Below, in pieces: positions 12,013 through 24,690 of a stretch of DNA of 64,000 nt (its first letter is position 1; the number at the start of each line of letters is the position of its first letter). The notes beneath the pieces are model-generated. The model made no database searches, was not told the origin of the DNA, and saw only the letters and a list, made by a program, of their open reading frames with translations. The translations under genes were made by a program, and so were the position numbers. Origin of the DNA: Lates calcarifer (taxonomy: Eukaryota > Chordata > Actinopteri > Centropomidae); the NCBI RefSeq assembly GCF_001640805.2, contig NC_066850.1, forward strand, positions 10,512,510-10,576,509, given 5' to 3'.

Positions 12013-13196
12013 AATTACCCCTAATTATTCAGTTGTAAAAACAAACTTTGCAGCAAAGATATACATTAGAGTTATTATCTGAACTGTTCTTTTTTAAATG
12101 TTCAGCGACCTCCTTTTAAATTTTGACCTGTCGTACTTATTGTTCAGTAGTTGTGCAAGAAAGCAGATCTTCTGAATTTACTTAAATATTCAAAAGAAAA
12201 CCAATTTTCCCAAAGCAGTGATTATTCTCATCTCCTGTTAACATCGACAACTGCAGAAAAATAGCTTCCTCCCAATGGAACCCACCCACCAGTTTAATTT
12301 AATTTGGAATAAGGATGAGAAAAATATTTACTTCAGCAAAGTATTTTGTTACCCACCCTTTTAAAGTAAAGAGGACTGAGTTGTCCTGATTTCCAAGTTA
12401 ACAGAGGAGGTAGTCTTTAACGTTGTGGGCGTAAACGAAACATTTAAGAGGAGAATAAGAGATGCCTCTTTGTTTTTTTGGGAGTAAGGAGCCTACCACT
12501 GTTTGCTGTACTGTTTAGGTTATCCATATTTGCACACAACATAACATCATATGTTGTCACTACAGATGCCCCGTCAGACAGACCCATAACAAACACCAGA
12601 GGGGCACATGGGTAAACAAATCGCAGCGCTTGGAAACAGCGCATTCCTTGCCCCTGTCTGCTCTTGTGTTCCCGACTCGCTGTACATGGTGCATGGACAT
12701 ATGGCGACCATCTGGGCAGGCCCAGGGATGTCAGAACATTGTGACTGGGTGATATTCGGGGGCCCGCAGGTTGCGTTAACCCCCTCAGCAGCGAGCGAGA
12801 GAAGAGAGGACAGACGGCTGACTGTTATTACGAGCTAACGCCAGGGGCAGTCAGCCTGGGAATGGCAATGTGAGAAGAGCCGCAGCCTGGCTGACACACA
12901 GAAAACCTCTCTGTCCAGCAGCTTTGTCACACACACACACAGAGATGCATCCTCACACAAATATACACCCTTCCACGAACTATTAGACTTTGCACTTTCA
13001 CTTCAAAGAACAGGCCAGGTTTTGTCAGAGGGATGTCAGCAGATTAACATTATTGAGTCCAGGAGCTTGACATTTTCTGTGATGGTGATTTGTGCCTCTG
13101 CATTGTCCTTTATTCACCTGGAATCGCTTGTTTATAAGACCAGCATCTCCCTGCAGAAAAGGGACATCATTCTCTCTCACCTTGCAGAATTAGCAC

Positions 13197-13268
13197 CTGG
13201 CATTTTGGGAAATATGCTTATTCACTTTTTCTTACAGAAAGTTGGAGGAGACGATTGATACCACTTAC
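13197..13268 (+). repeat. Teleost interspersed repeat, 'AGACTGGAAAC' family, 5' fragment
   Basis: GGCATTTTGGGAAATATGCT then TATTCACTTTTTCTTACAGA and GACGATTGATACCACTTA correspond to the 5' end of the family. Confidence 0.7.
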
Positions 13269-15649
13269 AGCTGTACACTGTAGTTATGAAACTACAGCCA
13301 TGACAGCCTTATCAACTGTCTCATCTAACCCTCTGCAGGGAAAGGGAACAAATTTATTTCCAAAAAAGCAAACAACAAATTGCACTTATGCAAGTACCAT
13401 AAGCACTTTCATCAGGGGTGGGGACAATTATTTCAGCACACCTACAGAGCACACCTTTTAACACCATGGACGTAACATTTTTGTTGCTGAGTACCTTGCA
13501 AAGGAAGGAGTAATAAATTATGACCTTTAATGGCCTTTCAAAGAAAAATCAGCACTATATTAAGAAAAAGGGCTGTGTTGGTGAGAGGATTATACAGCTC
13601 TAGGAATCATTTTATCCTCCATTGTTATGAGCTGTAGGTAAACAGAAGAATTACCTGTTCACATCGTGAAGTATTAGGCACAGTGTGCACAGCGTGCTGA
13701 TAAATTACATTGCATTTCACTGCAGTGGAAGTTGAGTCACATTACAACTCTGTTTTTTATTTTGCCGGGGCTGGTCACTCTCCTTCAGGCCAGGAAGAGA
13801 GGATGACTCCTCAGAAGGGCAATCACTGTGAAGCTGAAAGATAAAAACATGACTTCCTGGCTCTCTGTCTCTTTCCTGTGCTCACAGCTTCCCCTTTACA
13901 ATCTCCACACATCAATCACTTTTACTCTCTCCCGTTTCTCTGTCTTGCTGTACACGTCTGCCTCTCTCTGCATCCTTCAGGTCCATTGTTGCTCGTCCCC
14001 ATTGTTCTTTCACACTCTCTTGATCATTTCTGTTGTGCTCTCACTTCTTTCATTGTGGGATCAGAGCAATGCAGCGCTGCTGGGATGTGTGAAATCATTG
14101 GAGGCTGGCCCCGGGGCCTCAGACAGTCACAGCTGTGTAACCTCAGCCACTTCCCAACCTTCCACGACTGGCCACGATGCCCCGCAGCCCAGTGACCTGT
14201 GAGCATGCTGTGTGGCCACATCAGCCGTGTCGCCAACCTTAACATCAAGACCAAGTCATATCGCCCCCAAATATAGAGCTGCCAGTCCAAATCTGCATGG
14301 AGTTTTTGACTTGCGTCACGGCTATTGTCTCTGTCCAAAGTGGATTTTCGTGCCTTGCTTTTTAAAATATCTCCAGAGGAGAGGGAACTGCTGCAGTTGA
14401 TAGATAAATAAGTGTGTTTTTTTTACTAACCTGTAGCACAAAATGACCATTTGCAGGAGAGAGGGAGGCATGATAAGGGTTGTTCATCAATAGTAATCAC
14501 TACCACCTTCATTATCTGCTAATGCTTTCATAGTTGAGCAGCTTTTCTATTGTAGTCATTTCTTTTGATGTATAAAGGCGAAAATAATGGATTCTGGATC
14601 CCATTTACCAACAGCTCTGTTCATAAAATGAGTGAAGTAATGTAAGTGGAAGTTTTATTTGACACTGTTATTAGTTCATTATTTAAAATGTTTTCGCTAC
14701 CAGGGCTGATGTTTTGTCAGTGCTTCAAAAAGCCACAAAATAATGGAAATTCTAAGATTATTATGTCTGTTTTTTTAAATCACATCCATCCATCCCAACC
14801 AAAATAATATATAAGAATAGTTATTAAAGTCAACCATTGATTAATGGCTCATTAGACCTTCACTCAGGCTGAAGTTGGGTGGAGATATGCCAGGAAATTA
14901 AGTGATGTCAACAATCTCTGTAAACTAATAGCGGTGATAATGATGTAAGTTACACTGCTTGAACATGTGGCATGAAACTAACAGGAGAGTGACAGAGCTG
15001 TGAAGTGAAGTCAAGCACAGTCTGTACATGCCCACACAGGAGAGATCTCATAGGAAAGAGTAGTGAAAACACCTCTGCAGATGGACTATTGGCACCCTCA
15101 TGTCACACATTCATATCATATCAGTTATCAGTTACTGACTTGTATAGAGCACTCATGTCAACATCTCAGTCATAATCATGACTGGAAAATGCTCCAATAT
15201 ACCTGACTTGGTGCTTGATAATGATAACTTGTTTCAATTAAACATCAGGACGATCTGACTGAGACAATCACTTCCAGAGAAGAGGTGTGGGCAGGCTGCT
15301 GGTCTTGCAAGACACTGTAGTTTCAAAAGTTTTGTTCTTAAAGGTGACAAAGCAGTGAAGGCCCACATACTTGCTTTTTCAACTTCTACGCTCTGTTGTT
15401 TACATGATGATAAAATTACTTCTAATCAGCCAGGTTTCTGTTTTTTGTATGTTATTTCCAGGCTTCCGTAGCATAAGGGAACATGAGATGTGGATTGAAA
15501 CACTGGTGGTTTTCCAGAGGCTCTTGTGGGGGGGCAACTTTGACAGATGTTTTCCTTATTCCTACACAATCGATAGAAGTCATAGATTGCTCGAAATCAT
15601 TTGAAAGCTACCCTTCTTTTGTTGTGTTGCAGAATCAGCAGTGTTTGTT

Positions 15650-16720
15650 GTTTTGGCCCCTCTGGAGCGAGCAGAGGTTTAGGATCTTGCTGGAGGGTAC
15701 TTTGATATGGCCGCAGGGGAGGATCAAGCCCGAGCCCTCAATTTGGTGGACAACCTCAGTGGCCAGAGGCCAGTCCGTCATTTTCTGCTGCCTCGCAGCG
15801 CTCGTTTCCATTCTCAATGGCATTTTAGAAGAATTATCCGATCGATAATGCTCCGTTTTGAGGGGATTTTTTGTTTGAGTTACACTGACTGATGCAGTGT
15901 GAGATCATTCTGCTGAATACAGAGAACAGGTCAGGTGTACCGTCGCAGCATTCTAATGTGAGCTTGTTACCCTTCCCACAGGGCACAAGATCCAAATGTC
16001 AACATTGCCCCTGCCAAATTAGAGTCGTGTTGTGTTTGGGTACACATGGCGGTGTGGGAGGGGCTGAGGGGCTGAATGCTATCAATCCATCTCTTAACAC
16101 CTGATACAGTGTGAAATACCCACACTAAGGTGAAAAACAGGGCCTTTCCTGCAGGGAAATCCCACAGGAAAGAGTCCTCTCCACACTCATAAAAAAGGTG
16201 TAAATGTGCGATCACTTGCTACCTTGGAGCTGACCATTAAATCAGTTATGTGCTATATATAGCTGTAATGTAATATGCCTCATTTGGGACCAGGAGCAGG
16301 TGAGATGCTGAACATGTCACCTCATTAAATCACAGATTACAGTACATAAAACCCCAACTGCTCTTAACTTATTTTGGGATGTTTTCCATACGAAACAGTG
16401 TCTGATTTTATTATCTGTGCCTCCTGTGGGAACCTTACATTAGGATGCTACTTCCTTAAAACACCCAATCTGCTCTCTGCATTCAGCAGGATGTTTTCAC
16501 CTTGCATCAGTGTTATGCAAATAAAAATCCCCTCAAAACACACTATTATCGATCCGGTAATTCCTCTAAAATGCTTTTCGATTCAGAGCGGAAACGCTGC
16601 GAGGATGCCCCGATGTAATGAGGCAGCAGAATGAGGCAGACAGACCAGACAATAGGCCTGATGTTGATCCTTGTAACATGACTGTGTCCTACCACAGCAC
16701 CTTCAGCAAGACACTGAACG
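15650..16720. repeat. Large imperfect inverted repeat (arms about 250-350 bp, loop about 350 bp)
   Basis: The reverse complement of about 16375-16640 aligns along its length with about 15776-16010. Shared blocks in order are CCTCGCAGCG, CATTTTAGA-GAATTA, GATCGATAAT, GTTTTGAGGGGATTTTT, CTGCTGAAT-CAGAGA-CAG, GCAT-CTAATGT and CCCACAGG. Weaker similarity continues outward (15650-15775 against 16641-16720) through sequence that reads like the reverse complement of a tRNA-type SINE head, with a degenerate B box near 15721-15737. Either two opposite copies of one composite repeat or a foldback element. Transcribed within the abtb3 intron it could form long dsRNA. Confidence 0.75.
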
Positions 16721-19094
16721 CCTGCTGGATCCTGCAGGACTGACTCATATTTCACACTGTCCAGAAGTTTTGTTCTAACAAGCCCAAACTTTTAAAAGCT
16801 TAATATTAACCCTTTAACATTCAGTTTTCTCCTACTGGTTCCTATAAAGTAGTTCTAAAGTTTTTAGAGCAATTTTCCAGTATATTTCAACCTGATGTAT
16901 TTGTTATAAATGTAGCCATTGTGGATCTGTGGGTCATGCTAATTTTGCACTCTGTACTCTTACTTCTGTCTAGTCATAGACATTTGTGAAATTAAGACCT
17001 GCTCAGAAGAACATAAATTGGGGCAAGCTGTGCGAGCCTCCCGTGGTTTTCTAAATGAATGTGAATAATTAAAAAATATATATATTTTTACATTAATCAT
17101 TTCAAACTCTGATGAAGTCTGATGAAAAAGGAAACAGAAAATTTGTAACTATGCTTATAACTAAAAATCCAGCCTTGGAATAGAGACTTTCTCAACAGTA
17201 TGTCATGTGACTCGCTTCATATGTGTATAGAAAATGGAAAAAAATGATTTAATGTCATTGCCTTTGTCACAGCTTTAAAGCACTTTCCATAACCTAGATG
17301 TTTGCAGGCTTAATGTTACAGCTCTACAGAACGAGTCCATGAGCAAGTGGAGCATCTGTGGTTAGTTCAGACGTATCTGTAGTAAGCAGGACAGAGATGA
17401 CTAAACACTATAGGAGGTTTTAGAGAGAACTAGAATGTTGAAAAAAATGACTTAACAAGTGAGCATTGGAGAGTTTTATGGGTATGGAAGAAGTTTCTCT
17501 GTCTTGTCTGAGAACATGGAGAGTTTTGGACAGCTTAGTTTTCTTTCGACAGATGACAGAAACGCTAAATGAGACATTGCGCTGAGTTACAGAAGCTAAG
17601 ACCAATTACTTTTTCTCTACCAGTCAACTTAGAACAACTGTGGAGCTGTGTCTGTCTCACCCATGGTTTTCTCTCCTGTTAACTGTTCTCTGGCTCTGGC
17701 ACAAAAAGATGACAAACCCATTCATAACCTGTTCTAGATTAAGCCTGAATTGGCTCGGTGGTTTTTCCAAGTGAGCTGTCAACGCACGCAACATCGCACC
17801 AATTTAACTGCTGAAAAAATCTGAGGTGTGTGCAGTGATTCAGGTGTCTACTGAGATCATTCCTCCCCCTTGTATTAGAAATGCTGCCTATGAAAGATTA
17901 AGGAGCTATTGTAGTTGATGGTTCAACCTTTTACTCCTTTTTTGCTGGTGGACATTTTTAGCTGTTGTCAGGACACCACAGAACATTCAGCTGAAGGTTT
18001 TGTTCATGATATAATTGCAGGATATTAAAGTTTTATGTTAACAATATGGCTGAGTAAATCTGCCTATAGACCATCAATGGTGTACTGCACAGTAGAAAAT
18101 TCAAATGGAAATGCATTAGGTATGTGTATGTGTTTGTCCACAAAGGCCCTTGCACTTTGTTTCTTCCTTATTTTGTATCTGTGAGTAATGCAACCGCATG
18201 AGTGTTCAGAGCTGTGTGTATGTGTGTTTGCTTCATTTTCAGACCACTTAACGCTGACCCTCTTTGACACCATTGTTTTTCTTCTCGTCGTCCCTGCTCG
18301 TTACACACAGGCTGATATTTGTGTTGCGTCTGATTGCATTACACTGCCTCCCTGTCTCTTCGCCCCTGGTGATTGGGATGAGTCAGGCGGCTCCATTGAG
18401 AACACAGACTGAACCTCAACCAGGGTATGCAGACCACTTTGGAATATATAATATCTGCGTAATGCAAACGACAGACTGACTGACAGTGGTGCCGTTCAAG
18501 GCACATAGATGGTCGCGTGCTGATTTAATTTGTGCCATGATATGGCCCCGTGCTTTAGATGGAGATTGTAGATGTAGTAAGGCATCTGGCGGGCACCTGC
18601 AATCCATCTGGCTTGGCATGATAATGGTGCCTCAACGATGAAGGATTAGGCTTCGCATAATGATGAGTCTGCAGCTAGATCAGGCCACAACTGAAAGCAA
18701 CCTGTAAAGATTGACACACCGTGTTCATGTTGTTTTTTTGTTGAATGCTAATTGCGCTGTGAATTATGCTACAGAACATATGGATTTATTACCTTAAATG
18801 TCAAGGCTTGTATTCGCCCCAGATCACTCCAATTAAAATTGTTTCTGATGCTGCAGATTCGGCTCAGGACCAGAAAGTTGTTTGGAAGGCCATCTGGTGC
18901 AACACCTTTCGCCCTGAAAAAAATATGTCTCTTGTGATTGGTAATTGCTCTAGATGTTTATGTAGCTCTGCAAGTGAGGCATATTAATATTCTAGGTCTG
19001 AAAGTTAAGAGATAATAGTCAATAGTCAATCAAGGGAAACTTGGTACTATAAACCATATGTCAGGTGGGTCTAGGGTGAATTAATGAGCAAAGT

Positions 19095-19690
19095 TTGTCT
19101 GAGATAAGTTTACATCTACTTCACTACATTTATCTGAGAGTTATAGTTACTAGTTACTTTTTAGATTGAGGATGGACATAAAAAACATAATAAGCTTAAA
19201 AAAGAGTGCTTTGTTTGGTTCCACTGGCCTTTTTGACTTGTGATGCCTTACAACAAAAGCAGTTTGTTTGAGTTATTAGCAGTTTCACCAAAGAGACATT
19301 TTCCCTCCAAACTTCTTAGATGGATTCATTTAAATAACCAAGATTATAGAAAATAAATGTACAATATACATTTGCACGGCAGAACCTTTTATTTTTTCTT
19401 ATTTCCCCTCCCATTAATCATTTCATGTCCCCTCAGATTGATTTTATGACCCTCTGAATGAGCCTAACCCTTAAACTGGGAACTATTGGACTAAACTACC
19501 AACTTTGCAAGTAATGTAGTTAAAACTAGCTCCAACACTTACAAAAGCAAAATGTTGTATATATTTTGCTGAAAATAGTTCTTTCCTCGAGTAAGATGTG
19601 TAATGCAGGACTTTTACTTGTAATCAAGTATTTTTGCATTGCTGCATTGGTATTTACAATAGGAGGATAGTAGGACTTTTTCCACCACTA
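19095..19690 (+). repeat. Nested repeats: one teleost element interrupted by another
   Basis: The outer element is represented by CTACTTCACTACATTTATCT and TATAGTTACTAGTTACTTTT on the left (19120-19190). It resumes on the right with ACTAGCTCCAACACTTACAA, ATGCAGGACTTTTACTTGTA and TTTTTCCACCACTA (19525-19690). Between them (about 19195-19490) sits a 'gggaaccactg' family copy, from TTTTTGACTTGTGATGCCTT to AACCCTTAAACTGGGAACTA. Confidence 0.65.
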
Positions 19691-19912
19691 ATTACAATCA
19701 CTGGTAAATTCTCTACCTAGTCACATTTACACAGAATACAGACTCAGGCAGCAGAATTTAACATTTCTTTCTGTCAAAGCTACTCACTGTGTTCGCCATG
19801 GAAAAACAAACATTATCAGGCCACTGGAGGTGAAAAAAGGCTGAGAGCCAGGGGAGTTATGCAGCATCACACATGCTGTGTAACATTGCTGTGTAACATC
19901 TACATCATGTAG

Positions 19913-20095
19913 TGCAGAGATGGAAAGTAACGTATGTACTATATATAATATAGTAAAGTATATTCACTCAAGCACTGTACTTAGCTACAGTTTCAGGTAC
20001 TTTATGCTTTTATATCACTGCAACAGAGGGAAATATTTCACTTTTTACCCCACTGCCTTTATCTGACAGCAATAGTGATTAGATTCTCTGTTAAT
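19913..20095 (+). repeat. Teleost 'ACTCAAGTACTGTACTTA' repeat, second copy
   Basis: GATGGAAAGTAACGTATGTA, CACTCAAGCACTGTACTTAG, AGAGGGAAATATTTCACTTT and TTATCTGACAGCAATAGTGA match the same family as the outer element at 19095-19690. The two copies lie 220 bases apart in the same orientation. Confidence 0.7.
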
Positions 20096-20867
20096 GTAAC
20101 ATAATACATGTTGTGTGGTGTGGGACAGCACAAAGTATTTTGCATAAACTCAAGACATTCAGGATTGGATATGACATGGGCACTTTAATCTAATGATATA
20201 ATATTTCTAAAATTTAACTTGAACAGGTGGCCACCAGGCTGTCAGTTAAATGTTAATTTCATCTTTAGCAGGAGAAATCGCAGTGAAATATAGAGAACGT
20301 TGTAGTGCTTGAAACAGAAGGCCAAGAGCACACACATACACATACAAATTGAGAAAAAGACTGCAATGATGCAGAATATGCAAATATGTCAAGCAGAGAA
20401 AGTGCAAAACGTGCAGAGAGGGTCACAGGAAGGAAAACAAAGATTTAATGTCAGTGACAAACAGCCAGATGAGCATATGCTGCAGAATCATTCCAAGTAA
20501 ACACATCTGCATGTGTTTCCATTACATGGCCGGATACATTTGTTTGTTGTGATTTATTTATGAGGATGTGAGGGCTCATCTTGTTGGAAGATATTACACT
20601 GGAGGGAGGGGAGGAGAGATTTTCACTGGAAACAAGTGTGATGGAAAAGCAGTTGATCATTCGAATGCTAATAAATGGTTGGAGAAGTGTTGGGGTCAGT
20701 AGCCAGCAACTGTAGATTAAATTAATTATAAAGCCACGCTAGCGGCCCCATGAGGCTGAAATAGTTATGAACATTAGAAACATTGGATTGTTAGAAATAT
20801 GGTAATTTTAATACTGAAGTTATGCCATGTGTTATAGTCTTGTTATTGCAAACAAAAATTGACTCAG

Positions 20868-21045
20868 TGAAAAAAAACCTTTATTTTGAGAGAGACAGTG
20901 AAGATAAACAGGAAATGCAGGAAAAGAGAGTAGAGGAATGACATGCAGCGAGTTGTCCAGCTGACCAGGGACCAGCTGCCCAGGGCACTCACGCCCATGT
21001 GTTGCATGCCCTAACCATACGGCCAGTCGGGTCACTTAAAGTTCT
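20868..21045 (-). mobile_element. tRNA-derived SINE, reverse orientation
   Basis: Read on the minus strand, it begins with a tRNA-like head (complement of ...GCATGCCCTAACCATACGGCC) and ends in the GACATGCAGCG / AAACAGGAAATG type body and T-rich tail common in teleost SINEs. It has no clear target-site duplication. Confidence 0.6.
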
Positions 21046-23776
21046 GATATATGGGACATGATTGCCTCGTGTAAGTCATAATCTGTCTGTGATCATACGA
21101 CCACCTTTCACAATGATATGAATACTCTCAAGTCCCTAAAACATGTGAATCTTTGCCATTGCTTGCATTCATTTTAAAGGCTACCAATGGGGCCAACCAT
21201 TTGGAATAACATGTGAAAGTCCTCCCCTTTTTTCCATTCTGTTGACATGGCATGGATGCACAGTTAATCTCAAAGTACAGCAAAGGCTGATGGGACTTTA
21301 GACATTAGTTTCATATTTGCCTTTATCCTTTAATGAGCTACAGCATTAATTATTGACCCAAATAAAGTCCGAACGCATTTGTCTAACAATAAAATCTCTG
21401 CAAGTTACAACAGGGTGGGAGCTGTGACGTCTTCAGACGTCCTACATTCTTCATGCACCTTAGAAGTCGATGAAACTGTGCCAGAAAACCTACTTTACAT
21501 AAATTTAAGTCATGTACAAGAACATTTTTTGACATGTAATAATTCACTGGGGATGAGGGTGGTGAAAATTTACCTTTTCACATTAAGATCAGTCATCATT
21601 GGTGAATTCAGCATCCTCACTGACTTACCACGAAACTTTGAGTCATCTCATGCACCAATAAAGTTTCCCATTAAGGTCCACTATCTACATCAGAACAGTA
21701 GAAATTCTGAGAACAGAACTCTTATCTCAGTCTCAAGGACTGACAGTTTCAGCTCCTCCCTTCATTTTTTGCTGCTTAAATGTTTTGAATGTGAGGCGGC
21801 AGATTCATGTTCATGCTTTGATCCTCAATGAGCTCTGTCTTACAGTAACTGTAGGACCTCTGCGTCACCTCTTTTAGGTGCAAGATTGCAGGGATTTCCA
21901 TTAAGAGCTACTCTCACACTGTGCGAGAAAGATAATAGTGGTTCTCTTTCAGACCCTTTGTCTGTCTGCAGAGACACCCACCGCTGAAAGCCAGTGAAAT
22001 AAATGTTTATAAGGGTAACGCCAGAGTGTGGCATCCACACCAAACGGAGCTATTATCCATGATGTGGTAGATGCTTGTCTGTGATTACTGCGGGGCTGCC
22101 ATCATGTACAGACTGGTGCTCTACATATACAGATAGCTGGTGAAGACTGCAATAATAAATGAACAAAGACGATCTTGTCCATTACCTTGTACATAGCATG
22201 TGCTGCCAGGACATTCATGATCATGGAAAGCTGGATTTTGTGGAGCTACAGTATGTGCAAGTATGATTAATCTGTTGCCATTACACAATAACGGCATGTT
22301 GAATTTGTGTTCATTTCCAAAGAATGTTGGATGCTTTAAATACATCACATTTACAGTCAGAAAGTCAGTGAATTTGCTCATTAATGTCACTCATACAGCC
22401 TTTCCCTAAAGTTTGCTATAATGAGCTAACATTAGCCACCATAAGCTAAGGGTCATACCAGACCAAATACAGCTGTAGTGGTAAAACATCTGAATATACT
22501 GAATTGAGCAAGGGTGGATTTTATTGCTTATGGATTCAGCTTTCCATTTGTCTTTCCAAAGTTACATAGTCTTACTTTAATATACTGTCGGTTGACATGC
22601 TAGATATAAATTGGTACTTTTAAAAAGTAATGCCTTCTGTGATGTTGTTGCCACCTGTTGCCTCATTAACATCTGATTAAACCTGTATGTTTTCCAGGAC
22701 GATGTCATTGATCATAGATTAAATCACTGACATAATATTAATCTGAGTAAGCCTTGCATCAGCTAAACTCATTTGATTCCTGCTGTGGAAAATGCTGCAT
22801 CTTTGTAAGGAGATAATTTCACTGTATGATAAGTGTCAAGTCAAGTCAAGTGAGTTAATAAGTACAAGCGAAGTAAGAGAACCTAGAATATTCACCTCCC
22901 ACAGAATACATGTCCAAGGTCAAGCGTGAACCTCCATGCTCACACTTTATTTAGTCTCTCCATTTTGAGGTGGCTGTGTGCATCTGACGTGGGTGTACAG
23001 CACCTGTCTGCTGTTTCGGGAACAATATTTAGTCAACAAAAGAAACCAGAATTTCACTTTGAATATGAATCTGCACACAGCTTCAACTGTTGTAATCCTC
23101 CTTTTAGCATGCAAATAGGTTTTCACACAAAATTTAGGTTACCATATGGTGACATGTGATATCCATGGACAGTATATACATGACTGTGAGACAATATGAC
23201 TGGTTTCGCTTGCTGACGTCAACAAGCCATGTGGTTCATTATTCTCTGTAGACGAGATGAAAGCAGCTGATCAATGGGGAACCACAAAGCTGAAACCACA
23301 TTTAAAATTTTTATAACTTATTAGGCCCATACACCATTGCCATAAATGCACAATGAGACTGTATATATACGAATCTGGTTTTGTCAGCTCAGATCATTTT
23401 CCCTGCTCTTTCTTTTACTGCTGTGGGCCACCACCAACAGCTGGGTCATGGATCTATGGCTGACATTTGCAGTTAGCCAGTTGGGTCGGCTGTTTAATCA
23501 TTTTGGCCATTTCACTGCTAATGTGGTCTGAGTCCCAAGTACATTCATTCATTATTGATGAGAGAATAAATGTCTCTGTGGTATACTAGATGCAGCAATT
23601 ACCCAACTGAATCATCCCCCTATGATGAGATGCTTTTTGTTAGATGGCTGGTCATCCGTGTGTATGTGGCTCTGGGGCTTAAAACTCACTGAGCTGTTGA
23701 GTTTTCTTGTGTATGTGCTTTTCCTTACAGTTTAAAAAGAAAAAAAGAAACGCTGCTTTTCTTTTTCCCCCAGCTC

Positions 23777-23824
23777 AGCCAATCACCACGCTGTTGGGCA
23801 GCAGTCGCCTGTTGCCATGGCAAC
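23777..23824. promoter_or_regulatory. Perfect RFX X-box with neighbouring CCAAT box
   Basis: The 14-base perfect palindrome GTTGCCATGGCAAC occupies 23811-23824 and is the ideal full site for RFX-family factors. A CCAAT box in NF-Y context (AGCCAATCA, 23777-23785) lies 28 bases upstream. A (GA)16 run follows at 23867-23898. RFX plus NF-Y pairing is typical of ciliary and MHC-II-type promoters, and RFX factors also act in neural enhancers. Whether it serves abtb3, as an intronic enhancer or an alternative promoter 7.5 kb before the exon at 31439, is inference. Confidence 0.55.
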
Positions 23825-23864
23825 TACCTGTTAATATTCCGGCAGAGTTTTCTCACCGACAAGG

Positions 23865-23866
<2 letters not shown>

Positions 23867-23898
<32 letters not shown>
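23867..23898. repeat. (GA)16 microsatellite
   Basis: Uninterrupted GA units, 43 bases after the X-box palindrome. Confidence 0.95.
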
Positions 23899-23901
<3 letters not shown>

Positions 23902-24452
23902 CCACTTTCTTGCTACAGAAAATCGATTGGACATTCCTGCAGAAAATAAGGGAGTTGAGCCATGTGGTCGGTGGGCGAGACTGGTGCCTCAGTACCTGCA
24001 CCTGTACACGTTTTGAGGTGATGGTTCGTGGCTTAAGAGTGGCCTCAATAACCTTGACTTGTCATTTAGAGTAACAGAGTAGTCAACACATGTGGCTTAT
24101 TGTGGATCGTGATTCAAGCTTTAGTTCTTAGTGGCCGGTCATTTTTCGTGAGTTTTTGATGAGTTTTTTTTTTTTTTCTTTCAAGGAGATTTCTCTCGAG
24201 GAGACTGTTCAAAGGTCGGGCATTAAGGAATTGGGCTTTCTTTGCTCTTGAGTGGTAAAGCCATTCAGAAGGGATTGGTTGTCTATCATATAAAGGGATG
24301 GCATTGATCATGAATCCCATTATGCCCCAGGCTTGATCTCAAACAGTCCAGGCAATCCCATCTCCCATTTCTCTTCTGAAAAGACCGTTTTTAAATGGTT
24401 TCTTTTCTGATGCAGGAGAGAGGAAAGTCTGCATAATGAGCTATTAATTACC

Positions 24453-24454
<2 letters not shown>

Positions 24455-24485
<31 letters not shown>
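24455..24485. repeat. (CA)15 microsatellite
   Basis: Uninterrupted CA dinucleotides, preceded by homeodomain-like TTAATTA at 24444-24450. Confidence 0.95.
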
Positions 24486-24488
<3 letters not shown>

Positions 24489-24549
24489 TGGACTTGCTTG
24501 TGTCACATTTGTGCATGCATGTAGAACCACGTAATTAATTTCTAAGAGC

Positions 24550-24690
24550 CATATGTAGAGCTGAAACAGTTAGTTGATTACTTTTTCAAGTAAAAATCCT
24601 CAAAATTTACTTATTCAAATTTCCTAATTATGAGGATTTCCTTCTTTTCTTTGTTTCTGATGACCTTTCTTTTGCAAAATAGACACAAGT
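24550..24690 (+). repeat. Fragment of the 'AAGACGTTTGAAGAC' repeat family
   Basis: GAGCTGAAACAGTTAGTTGA, TATGAGGATTTCCTTCTTTT and CTTTGTTTCTGATGACC match the family's other part. Diverged. Confidence 0.45.

Noticed and set aside
13828..14338. Open frames of 104-124 codons on both strands
   Set aside because: Mutually overlapping, serine/leucine-rich from a CT-rich tract, consistent with GC-richer noncoding DNA.
15483..15848. 121-codon frame ending ILEELSDR, mirrored by a minus-strand frame at 16546-16755 with ILEELPDR
   Set aside because: The shared peptide is explained by the inverted DNA repeat, read from opposite strands, and not by a protein family.
21379..21831. 150-codon open frame
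   Set aside because: Starts at a TTG, has no recognisable motif, and lies in AT-rich intron with no splice signals of note.
23962..24017. Possible short first coding exon (ATG to GT donor) after the X-box
   Set aside because: It would leave two bases of a codon, while the next exon at 31439 needs one, so the join is out of frame.
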